Part shown: positions 1 to 6,222 of the stretch, piece by piece
Numbering within the stretch: the first letter of the stretch is position 1
Layout: the number at the start of each line of letters is the position of its first letter
Assembly (NCBI GenBank): GCA_002432565.1
Contig: DJFP01000061.1
Coordinates: forward strand, 2,764 to 9,375
Reading direction: 5' to 3'
From: Flavobacteriales bacterium UBA5869
GTDB taxonomy: Bacteria; Bacteroidota; Bacteroidia; Flavobacteriales_D; Crocinitomicaceae
Length of the DNA stretch: 6,612 nucleotides
Made by a program: the position numbers and the translations under genes
The notes under the pieces: model-generated
Database searches by the model: none
Seen by the model: only the letters and a program-made list of their open reading frames with translations
What the model was told of the DNA's origin: nothing

Positions 1-294
1 CTGGCCATGTACCACGACCAGGGATTGGCAGCTTTCAAAGCACTGGCTTTTGAGGACGGTGTAAACTACACTGCAGGATTACCGATCGTAAGAACATCAC
101 CGGATCACGGGACAGCGTTTGACATTGCCGGGAAAAATGAAGCGAATCCGCAATCCATGAGAAGCGCTATTTACCTGGCTATTGATATTTTCAATACCCG
201 CAAATTTTTGAAAGAGATCGCGGCGAATCCTTTGCAGGTCCAGGAGTCGGCACCTCACCGAAAAAGAGGAGACAGACAGCATGAAATTGAGTAA
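1..294 (+). CDS. pdxA: 4-hydroxythreonine-4-phosphate dehydrogenase, C-terminal part (5' end outside window)
   Basis: This is the last 97 codons of PdxA, open from base 1. PdxA is a cytoplasmic, NAD- and divalent-metal-dependent enzyme that oxidises 4-phosphohydroxy-L-threonine in pyridoxal 5'-phosphate synthesis. The visible part starts at AMYHDQGL, whose histidine corresponds to the last of the three metal-ligand histidines of the family. It continues with [19 protein letters not shown] and [11 protein letters not shown], the family's C-terminal signature. The usual ending KEIAANPL is followed by a polar tail of about 19 residues rich in Arg, Glu and His, which I do not recognise as conserved. 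The first Met in the window (base 7) is internal and not a start. A 187-bp gap with its own promoter element separates pdxA from the next gene, so co-transcription with the downstream cluster is possible but not shown. The family call is secure. Confidence 0.95.
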   Translation: MAMYHDQGLAAFKALAFEDGVNYTAGLPIVRTSPDHGTAFDIAGKNEANPQSMRSAIYLAIDIFNTRKFLKEIAANPLQVQESAPHRKRGDRQHEIE

Positions 295-455
295 GAGAAA
301 GCACTGCTTTCGAAAGTTATCAAACGTAAGTGCAGATAGCAAAGAGGCATCGCTTTAAATGAGCTTACCAATTCCCGCGAAACATAAAAAACAGTGAATA
401 CAAGCAAAAAAATAAAATTTAGACGAGAATAAGTATCATTTCGTTTATTTTTTTC

Positions 456-463
456 TACCTTTG
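456..463 (+). promoter_or_regulatory. Bacteroidota-type promoter -7 element (TACCTTTG) for the DUF177-rpmF-plsX-fabH-acc cluster
   Basis: TACCTTTG matches the TAnnTTTG -7 consensus of Bacteroidota primary-sigma promoters exactly. It lies in a T-rich tract, in the gap after pdxA, 18 nt before the GTG chosen as the DUF177 start. Transcription would begin at about 468-471, leaving a leader of only 10-14 nt. I see no clear TTTG/TTG -33 box at the usual spacing; the upstream stretch is only AT-rich. The TTG at 461-463, which could be misread as a start codon, is the TTG of this element. The match is seen in the sequence, the consensus is established knowledge, and activity is inferred. Confidence 0.7.
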
Positions 464-481
464 CCCTCCAATTTTTGTGTA

Positions 482-1102
482 GTGAAGAAATCTACGAATG
501 AGTTCATAATCCAATTTGTAGGATTAAAAACAGGGACGCATCGCTATGAGTTCAACATAGACAAAACGTTCTTTGAAGGTGTTGAAAACACGCTGATTGA
601 TGATGCAAACGTTCTGGTAGAACTTGCATTTGAAAAGAAGGAAACGATGATGATTGCGGAATTTTCGCTTTCAGGAACTGTTACCACTCCATGCGATCGC
701 TGCAATGATCCGATGGAAGTACGGATCCACGGTGATTACCGCATTGTTTACAAGTTTGGAACAGAAGTTTCCGAAGACGAGAATTTAGTTATTCTTCACC
801 CGGAATCTTATGAACTGGATGTTTCAGCACCGATCTATGAGTTGTTGGTCATTTCATTACCGGCCCGAAGAATTCATCCGGAAGGAGAATGTAACGAGGA
901 AGTAATGGATTTGTATAACAAGTACATTGTAAATGCAAATCAGCCGGATGAAGACGAAGAATGGGATGAAGATGAAGATTGGGACGATGATGAGGACAGT
1001 GGAGAAGACTGGGATGATGAAGGAGATGACGATGATTCGGAGGATCCTGACGACGACAAACCCATAGACCCGCGATGGTCCGCATTAAAAAATTTGAATT
1101 AA
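482..1102 (+). CDS. DUF177/YceD-family protein with an extended acidic C-terminus
   Basis: This 206-residue protein belongs to the DUF177 (YceD) family, which is typically encoded just before rpmF; the bacterial proteins are linked to 23S rRNA/large-subunit accumulation, while the exact role in Bacteroidota is unclear. The start is set at GTG 482, giving MKKSTNEFIIQFVGLKTGTH, which matches the usual flavobacterial N-terminus (KEFxIPFxGLKxGxH). The longer TTG start at 461 lies inside the promoter element and adds seven residues with no family resemblance. A CDRC motif (71-74) sits in the central TTPCDRCNDPMEV segment, and a third Cys is at 137. Residues 156-192 are extremely acidic (29 of 37 are Asp/Glu) with recurring WDE/WDD units. 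The family-type ending IDPRWSALKNLN follows. rpmF begins 21 nt downstream. The family call is firm; the acidic insertion looks longer than usual for the family and its role is unknown. Confidence 0.88.
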   Translation: MKKSTNEFIIQFVGLKTGTHRYEFNIDKTFFEGVENTLIDDANVLVELAFEKKETMMIAEFSLSGTVTTPCDRCNDPMEVRIHGDYRIVYKFGTEVSEDENLVILHPESYELDVSAPIYELLVISLPARRIHPEGECNEEVMDLYNKYIVNANQPDEDEEWDEDEDWDDDEDSGEDWDDEGDDDDSEDPDDDKPIDPRWSALKNLN

Positions 1103-1123
1103 CGATTGAAATAAATAAGTAAA

Positions 1124-1315
1124 ATGGCACATCCAAAGAGAAGAACCTCGACAACACGCCGTGACAAGAGAAGAACTCACGACAAAGCAATTGCTAAGAA
1201 CATTGCAACTTGCCCTACAACAGGTCAACCGCATTTGTTCCACCATGCACACTGGCATGAAGGCAAATTGTACTACAAAGGAAGAGTAGTAGCTGAGAAA
1301 GAAGTAGCGATTTAA
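1124..1315 (+). CDS. rpmF: 50S ribosomal protein L32 (form without zinc-ribbon cysteines)
   Basis: This is a 63-residue, strongly basic protein starting [20 protein letters not shown], the hallmark L32 N-terminus; L32 is a structural protein of the large ribosomal subunit. Many L32 proteins carry a CxxC...CxxC zinc ribbon. Here the first pair has become CPTTG (a single Cys at residue 30) and the second is replaced by [14 protein letters not shown], so the cysteine ribbon is gone. From memory this is the normal flavobacterial form and not a defect. The His-rich segment (HLFHHAHWH, five His in nine residues) could still bind metal, but that is speculation. The gene follows DUF177 by 21 nt and precedes plsX by 32 nt, the classic arrangement. 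The AT-rich leader has no Shine-Dalgarno sequence, as is usual in this phylum. Confidence 0.96.
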   Translation: MAHPKRRTSTTRRDKRRTHDKAIAKNIATCPTTGQPHLFHHAHWHEGKLYYKGRVVAEKEVAI

Positions 1316-1347
1316 TTCGCGCTGTTTAGTAGTAAACATTCCTCCTG

Positions 1348-2289
1348 ATGAAGATAGGAATAGATATTTTGGGCGGTGATTTCGCACCAGAGGCCAATAT
1401 AGCCGGTGCTGTACTTGCTAGAAAAGAACTTCCTCAGGACGTGCGTCTCGTGTTGATCGGCGACCAAGAGCAAATCTTGAGTGGCCTTAACGCGTTGAAT
1501 GAAGATCCGGCAGGGTATGATATTGTTCATGCCCCTGACGTCATTACGATGCATGACCATCCGACACGGGCAATCCCTACAAAACCTCACAGCAGTATTG
1601 CCGTGGGTTTTGACCTGCTTGCTAAAAAGGAAATAGACATCTTTGCCAGTACAGGAAATACAGGTGCAATGCTGGTTGGTGCGATCTACAAGGTCAACAC
1701 CATTGCCAGTATTATTCGCCCGTGTATTACATCCGTATTGCCCACAGTTGATGGCAAAAACTCCATTCTATTGGATGTTGGCGCCAATGCAGATTGCAAA
1801 CCAGATGTTCTTTATCAATTTGCCGTTCTGGGAAGTCTCTATGCCAAATCTGTTTATGGTGTAGAAAATCCGCGTATCGGTTTATTAAATATTGGTGAAG
1901 AAGAAACCAAAGGAAATCTACTGACGATCGCTGCCCACAAACTGATGGCTGAATCCGATGAGATTAATTTCATTGGTAACATCGAAGGTCGTGATCTGTT
2001 CACCGGTGTGGCAGACGTTGTTGTTTGTGATGGGTTCACCGGCAACATTGCCTTAAAACAAGCCGAAGGAATCTACACGCTTATGCGTAAAAGAGGCCTG
2101 CGCGATGAATACTTTGATCGTTTCAATTATGAGAATTACGGCGGAACTCCGATTCTTGGAGTGAAGGGTAATGTCATTATCGGTCACGGGATCTCTAACG
2201 ACAAGGCTGTAAGAAGTATGCTGCTGCACTCCTACGAAGTGGCTAAATCAGATCTTACAAAAAACATTAACGAAGCTTTTAATCAATAA
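1348..2289 (+). CDS. plsX: phosphate acyltransferase PlsX
   Basis: This is a full-length 313-residue PlsX. The enzyme is a soluble or peripheral-membrane protein that converts acyl-ACP and phosphate to acyl-phosphate, the acyl donor for PlsY in phospholipid synthesis. Motifs in order are [15 protein letters not shown] (1-15, the canonical start), [11 protein letters not shown] (99-109), [12 protein letters not shown] (141-152), [11 protein letters not shown] (179-189), NIEGRDLF (211-218), [12 protein letters not shown] (226-237) and [11 protein letters not shown] (271-281). All belong to the PlsX catalytic fold and none is missing. Length is slightly below the roughly 330-350 residues common elsewhere, which fits Bacteroidota homologues. 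Only one base separates its TAA from the fabH ATG, so translational coupling is likely. ATG 1348 is supported because the family motif begins at residue 1. Confidence 0.96.
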   Translation: MKIGIDILGGDFAPEANIAGAVLARKELPQDVRLVLIGDQEQILSGLNALNEDPAGYDIVHAPDVITMHDHPTRAIPTKPHSSIAVGFDLLAKKEIDIFASTGNTGAMLVGAIYKVNTIASIIRPCITSVLPTVDGKNSILLDVGANADCKPDVLYQFAVLGSLYAKSVYGVENPRIGLLNIGEEETKGNLLTIAAHKLMAESDEINFIGNIEGRDLFTGVADVVVCDGFTGNIALKQAEGIYTLMRKRGLRDEYFDRFNYENYGGTPILGVKGNVIIGHGISNDKAVRSMLLHSYEVAKSDLTKNINEAFNQ

Positions 2290-2290
2290 A

Positions 2291-3280
2291 ATGAGTAAAA
2301 TCACCGCAGCAATAACAGGCATTTGTGGTTATCTTCCGGAGGAAGTAGTAACGAATGACGACTTAGCTAAAATTGTTGATACTTCTGATGAATGGATTAC
2401 AACAAGAACCGGGATTAAAGAGCGACGCATTCTCCGTGAAGGCGCCTGTTCGGATATTGCCGCAGCAGCCGTAAAAGGATTATTGGAAAAGACAAATACC
2501 GATCCATTAGACATTGAGCTGGTGATTTTGGCAACCGTCACTCCGGATTACCCTTTCCCTTCCACCGCAAATGTTGTTTGCGACAAAATCGGAATGAAAA
2601 ATGCCTGGGGCTATGATTTGATCGCAGCTTGTTCAGGTTTCATTTACGGTTTGCAAACAGGCGCAGGTTTCATCGAATCCGGTAAACACAAAAAAGTAAT
2701 CGTAATCGGCGTTGATAAAATGAGCGCTATTTTGGATTATGAAGACCGCACGACCTGTGTCATTTTTGGCGATGGTGGCGGTGCTGTTTTGTTGGAACCG
2801 AGTACAGATGGACTTGGAATCCAGGATGCGATCCTGAGATCTGACGGAGCGGGAAGACAATACCTGTACCAGCCGGCAGGCGGATCAGTAAATCCTCCAA
2901 CGCATGAAACGGTTGATCAGCGTTTACATTTTGTGAAGCAGGAAGGAAAACAGGTTTTCAAATTTGCAGTAACAAATATGGCTGAAGTATCTGCCGAGAT
3001 CATGCAGCGCAACAACCTTACTGCCGAAGACGTGGATTGGTTAGTCCCACACCAGGCAAACCTCCGAATCATTGATGCAACTGCAGACAGAATGGGTGTT
3101 CCGAAGGAAAAAGTAATGATCAACATTCAACGTTACGGAAATACCACTGCAGGTACATTGCCACTTTGTTTGTGGGATTGGGAAAAGCAATTGAAAAAAG
3201 GCGACAATTTAATTCTATCCGCTTTTGGTGGTGGATTTACATGGGGAGCCGTGTATATAAAATGGGCTTATAATTCTTAA
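2291..3280 (+). CDS. fabH: beta-ketoacyl-ACP synthase III (FabH)
   Basis: This 329-residue enzyme is KAS III, which condenses acetyl-CoA or a branched acyl-CoA primer with malonyl-ACP to start type II fatty acid synthesis in the cytoplasm. The catalytic triad is complete: Cys114 in [10 protein letters not shown], His254 in VPHQANLRI and Asn284 in [12 protein letters not shown]. Other typical family segments are [16 protein letters not shown] (31-46), which includes the CoA-binding Trp/Arg region, the GDGGGAVLL loop (160-168) and the C-terminal [10 protein letters not shown] (311-320). Primer preference (straight or branched chain) cannot be read from sequence alone. The start is one base after the plsX stop, and the accB start lies 35 nt downstream in an AT-rich spacer with no visible promoter or hairpin. 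This is one cluster-encoded copy; other FabH paralogues elsewhere in the genome cannot be excluded. Confidence 0.96.
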   Translation: MSKITAAITGICGYLPEEVVTNDDLAKIVDTSDEWITTRTGIKERRILREGACSDIAAAAVKGLLEKTNTDPLDIELVILATVTPDYPFPSTANVVCDKIGMKNAWGYDLIAACSGFIYGLQTGAGFIESGKHKKVIVIGVDKMSAILDYEDRTTCVIFGDGGGAVLLEPSTDGLGIQDAILRSDGAGRQYLYQPAGGSVNPPTHETVDQRLHFVKQEGKQVFKFAVTNMAEVSAEIMQRNNLTAEDVDWLVPHQANLRIIDATADRMGVPKEKVMINIQRYGNTTAGTLPLCLWDWEKQLKKGDNLILSAFGGGFTWGAVYIKWAYNS

Positions 3281-3315
3281 TATAATCGAAAAAACAACTA
3301 TTAAATTATACTGAT

Positions 3316-3804
3316 ATGAATCTGAACGAAATCCAAGACTTAATTAAGTTTGTAGCAAAATCAGGTGTTACGGAAGTAGAAATTGAGCAAAAAGACTTTA
3401 AAATCACGATTAAATCAGAGTCTAAAAAAGCAGAGTCTCAAATCATCGTGCAAGCAGCGGCTCCGGTTGTTCCTCAAATTGCAGCAGCTCCGGCAGCGGC
3501 GGCGGCTCCAGCCCCGGCAGCAGCGCCAGCACCAGCAGCTCCGACAGCATCAGAAGATTCAAAATACATTACTGTTAAATCTCCAATGATCGGTACTTTC
3601 TACCGTTCTTCCGGACCGGATAAAGAGCCTTTCGTAAGCGTTGGACAATCCATCAACAAAGGAGATACGGTTTGTATCATCGAAGCGATGAAATTATTCA
3701 ATGAAATTGAAGCTGAATTCACTGGTAAGATCGTTAAAGTTTTAGTTGACGATGCTTCACCGGTAGAATACGATCAACCTTTATTCCTGGTAGATCCTGC
3801 TTAA
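3316..3804 (+). CDS. accB: acetyl-CoA carboxylase biotin carboxyl carrier protein (AccB/BCCP)
   Basis: This 162-residue carrier subunit of acetyl-CoA carboxylase holds the biotin that AccC carboxylates and that AccA/AccD use to make malonyl-CoA. The N-terminal part, MNLNEIQDLIKFVAKSGVTEVEIE, is the usual BCCP oligomerisation/AccC-contact region. Residues 47-77 form a flexible Ala/Pro-rich linker encoded by a GC-rich, imperfectly repetitive stretch (about 3454-3546). The C-terminal biotinyl domain (about 84-161) carries SPMIGTFYRSSGPDKEPFV and the biotinylation motif EAMKLFNEIEAE, with Lys126 as the predicted biotin attachment site. GTFYR/PFV marks the 'thumb' insertion typical of acetyl-CoA carboxylase carriers, which separates it from carriers of other biotin enzymes. 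accC follows after a 44-nt gap that contains a short stem-loop. Confidence 0.96.
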   Translation: MNLNEIQDLIKFVAKSGVTEVEIEQKDFKITIKSESKKAESQIIVQAAAPVVPQIAAAPAAAAAPAPAAAPAPAAPTASEDSKYITVKSPMIGTFYRSSGPDKEPFVSVGQSINKGDTVCIIEAMKLFNEIEAEFTGKIVKVLVDDASPVEYDQPLFLVDPA

Positions 3805-3848
3805 TCGACAAGTTGTACGACAACTAGTTATTCATTAAACAAGATTTT

Positions 3849-5183
3849 ATGTTCAAAAAAATATTAATTGCCAATCGTGGTGAGATCGCTTTACGTATCA
3901 TTCGTACATGTAAAGAGATGGGAATCAAAACGGTTGCAGTATATTCTACTGCCGATAAAGAAAGCTTACCGGTTCGTTTTGCTGATGAAGCAGTATGTAT
4001 CGGCCCGGCTCCGAGTAACAAATCTTACTTATCAATAGCAAACATCATTGCAGCTGCAGAAATTACCAATGCAGATGCCATTCACCCGGGATACGGATTC
4101 CTTTCTGAAAATGAGAAATTCTCCCGCGTTTGCCAGGAGCACAATATCAAATTTATCGGGGCATTGCCTGAGCAGATTGCAGGAATGGGTGATAAAGCAA
4201 CAGCAAAAGCAACCATGATCGCTGCAGGAGTACCTTGTATTCCGGGATCTGCCGGCTTACTTGCAGACTTGGACGACGCCCGCGAAACCGCTAAAAAAGT
4301 AGTTTACCCGATCATTTTGAAAGCTACTGCCGGTGGTGGTGGAAAAGGAATGCGCATCGTTTGGAAAGAAGAAGATTTGGAAGCTGCATGGGATTCAGCG
4401 CGCCAGGAAGCAGGAGCTGCTTTCGGGAACGACGGGATCTATATGGAGAAATACATCGAAGAACCACGTCACATTGAGATCCAAATCGCAGGTGACCAGT
4501 TCGGAAATGCATGTCACCTATCTGAGCGTGATTGTTCCATCCAGCGCCGTCACCAGAAATTGGTAGAAGAAACGCCTTCTCCGTTCATGACTGACGAGCT
4601 TCGTGAAAGAATGGGTCAGGCGGCAATTAAAGCTGCCAAGGCTGTAAATTACGAAGGTGTTGGAACAGTAGAATTCCTGGTTGACAAAAACCGTGATTTC
4701 TACTTCATGGAAATGAACACACGTATCCAGGTAGAGCACACTATCACGGAGGAAGTAATCAATTACGATTTGATCAAGGAACAAATTAAAATTGCCGCAG
4801 GAGAAAAGATCTCAGGAAAGAACTACTATCCGCAAATGCACGCGATCCAGTGTCGTATCAATGCAGAGGACCCGTATGCTGATTTCCGTCCGTCTCCGGG
4901 TAAAATTACGAGCTACCATTCTCCGGGAGGACACGGTGTACGAATCGATACGCATGCTTACGCAGGTTACACGATCCCGCCGAACTATGACTCCATGATC
5001 GGGAAATTGATTGTAGTTGCTCAAACGCGCCAGGAAGCAATCCTTAAAATGAAACGTGCTTTGGACGAATACATCATCGAAGGAATCAAAACAACCATTC
5101 CGTTCCACCAAAAACTGATGGAAGACGAACAATTCAACGAAGGGAACTTCACAACGAAGTTCATGGAAACGTTTGAGTTTTAA
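3849..5183 (+). CDS. accC: acetyl-CoA carboxylase, biotin carboxylase subunit (AccC)
   Basis: This 444-residue ATP-grasp enzyme carboxylates the biotin on AccB with bicarbonate and ATP. The N-terminal domain opens with [20 protein letters not shown] and carries [10 protein letters not shown] (79-88). The ATP-grasp core has MGDKATAK with Lys116, [13 protein letters not shown] (156-168; Lys158 and the Gly-rich lid), MEKYIE (199-204), and the [17 protein letters not shown] loop (225-241). Metal and catalytic residues align as Glu275, Glu288, Asn290, Arg292, Glu296 and Arg336. The C-terminal domain contains the usual RINAEDP and [10 protein letters not shown] segments. The length fits a single-domain AccC, not a fusion such as pyruvate carboxylase. 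One oddity is [10 protein letters not shown], where the family normally has EHP; residue 298 is Thr (codon ACT). It is the last gene of the cluster and is followed by a strong stem-loop. Confidence 0.96.
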   Translation: MFKKILIANRGEIALRIIRTCKEMGIKTVAVYSTADKESLPVRFADEAVCIGPAPSNKSYLSIANIIAAAEITNADAIHPGYGFLSENEKFSRVCQEHNIKFIGALPEQIAGMGDKATAKATMIAAGVPCIPGSAGLLADLDDARETAKKVVYPIILKATAGGGGKGMRIVWKEEDLEAAWDSARQEAGAAFGNDGIYMEKYIEEPRHIEIQIAGDQFGNACHLSERDCSIQRRHQKLVEETPSPFMTDELRERMGQAAIKAAKAVNYEGVGTVEFLVDKNRDFYFMEMNTRIQVEHTITEEVINYDLIKEQIKIAAGEKISGKNYYPQMHAIQCRINAEDPYADFRPSPGKITSYHSPGGHGVRIDTHAYAGYTIPPNYDSMIGKLIVVAQTRQEAILKMKRALDEYIIEGIKTTIPFHQKLMEDEQFNEGNFTTKFMETFEF

Positions 5184-5205
5184 GGATTAAATCATAAATA
5201 ATACT

Positions 5206-5233
5206 GTAGGGTCGGAAAATATTCCGACCCTAC
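5206..5233. terminator. bidirectional stem-loop between convergent accC and beta-barrel gene
   Basis: GTAGGGTCGGAA and TTCCGACCCTAC form a perfect 12-bp inverted repeat around the 4-nt loop AATA. It starts 22 nt after the accC stop and ends 4 nt from the stop codon of the opposite-strand gene, so it is placed to end transcription from both sides. The U-tract is weak in both directions (TTGTTTA downstream on plus, AGTATTATTTAT on minus), so it may act partly by stabilising 3' ends. The repeat is seen directly; terminator function is inferred. Confidence 0.8.
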
Positions 5234-5237
5234 TTGT

Positions 5238-6065
5238 TTAATCCTCTTCCTGCTTTTTCGTCCACAAATTCCATTGTATCCCGACCTGCAATCCAACACT
5301 GCTTGCGACGAAGTTTTCTCTTAGTCGTTGAGACGGAACATCCTGATTATATTGCCCTTTTTCAATTGAATTGGTAAAAATGGTCTCTCTTTCCCCAACA
5401 CTTAGCAAATGTGTTTTGTCGATTGAACTTTCCACATACCTGGTTTTCGCCCTGGCAGGCGAATAATTCGCATTTACCCAATTTACATTCAGAAACAAAC
5501 TCCAGCGATTAGTAATAGGATATATAAAATCAACTCCTGCCTTAAATCCCAGGTAATAACCCCCGGAAAATTTATTTTCATAACGCATCCATTCTTCACC
5601 GTTGAATATCCCAATTTGGTTGAAATACATATTTCCCATTCCGAAAACTCCTGAAACATGCATTTTTAAAGATGTTTTCCCCAACGGACACAAAAGGTGA
5701 GCACCCGGATTTACAGCATAAAACTGCCCCCACAGCTCTCTGCGGAAGATATCGTTTTCAAAGTATATACCCTCATGTATATTTTTCATACCCCTCAAAT
5801 AAGAGAAATTCAGTTCGAACCCAATGTTATGTTTTGTTGTATATCCTAATTCAACATTTATATTCTGACCTTTTCCCAATGAATACTGAAACCTGTCCAC
5901 GTTGTATGGATAAACAACAGCCACCCACTTATTCATCAGGTAATTCTCGATATTGCTTCTGGCAGCAGGAAAGTTGTATCCGGTTGAGGTTCTAACGTAC
6001 AAATTCTGGCTTTGGGAAGTAAAATGAATTAAAGCAAAAAGGGTAAGATTTAGAAAGGTTTTCAT
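5238..6065 (-). CDS. secreted, probable outer-membrane beta-barrel protein of unknown function
   Basis: This 275-residue protein is of a type common in Bacteroidota but I cannot name a specific family. The start is ATG 6065, giving MKTFLNLTLFALIHFTSQSQ, a typical signal peptide with likely cleavage near residue 20 before NLYVRTSTGYNFP. Upstream in-frame Mets (6128 and 6089) would place extra polar residues before the signal and lie across or beyond a candidate promoter element. The mature part alternates polar and hydrophobic/aromatic residues with Gly turns, for example NINVELGYTTKHNIGFELNFSY (68-89, two strands and a turn), GGYYLGFKAGVDFIYPI (168-184) and WSLFLNVNWVNANY (188-201). The last strand, SSVGLQVGIQWNLW (256-269), resembles a barrel-closing strand before a charged tail. 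Between strands lies a long polar stretch (about 203-250). The fold is inferred from pattern only. It shares a terminator hairpin with accC but reads the other way and is not part of that cluster. Confidence 0.75.
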   Translation of the reverse strand: MKTFLNLTLFALIHFTSQSQNLYVRTSTGYNFPAARSNIENYLMNKWVAVVYPYNVDRFQYSLGKGQNINVELGYTTKHNIGFELNFSYLRGMKNIHEGIYFENDIFRRELWGQFYAVNPGAHLLCPLGKTSLKMHVSGVFGMGNMYFNQIGIFNGEEWMRYENKFSGGYYLGFKAGVDFIYPITNRWSLFLNVNWVNANYSPARAKTRYVESSIDKTHLLSVGERETIFTNSIEKGQYNQDVPSQRLRENFVASSVGLQVGIQWNLWTKKQEED

Positions 6066-6077
6066 GCATTTTTTTCG

Positions 6078-6085
6078 CAATACTA
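6078..6085 (-). promoter_or_regulatory. candidate -7 element (TAGTATTG) for the beta-barrel gene
   Basis: On the minus strand TAGTATTG matches the Bacteroidota TAnnTTTG element at all but one fixed position, and lies 12 nt upstream of the ATG at 6065. That gives a short leader similar to the one proposed for the DUF177 cluster. A TTTG lies further upstream, but about 25 nt from the element, which is longer than the usual spacing. The site supports the choice of the 6065 start; promoter activity is a weak inference. Confidence 0.35.
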
Positions 6086-6222
6086 ACATTTGTTCCTGAA
6101 TCCGATTTTGCAAATGAACAATTGCCATGAATCAATGAACAACCATACCGCATCTGCCGTATTTCTTCCTGTCAATTGCCTCAAAATGATTTCACTTAAA
6201 CGAATTTCCCTACATTCACTGT

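Noticed and set aside
295..455. Possible terminator or RNA element in the gap after pdxA
   Set aside because: I see no convincing stem-loop with a U-tract or known RNA fold; the stretch is AT-rich with only the short ORF at its start and the promoter element at its end.
849..1190. Minus-strand 113-codon frame opposite DUF177 and rpmF
   Set aside because: It is the antisense image of the GAT/GAA-rich acidic tract and L32; its His/Leu/Pro-rich composition is an artefact of that codon use.
1324..1337. GTTTA-GTAG-TAAAC inverted repeat between rpmF and plsX
   Set aside because: A 5-bp AT-rich stem is too short to support a terminator or regulator, and the two genes look co-transcribed.
3383..3589. 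Plus-strand frame within accB rich in Gln/Arg/Leu
   Set aside because: It is the +1 reading of the Ala/Pro-coding repeat; the accB frame has the biotin motif and full family match.
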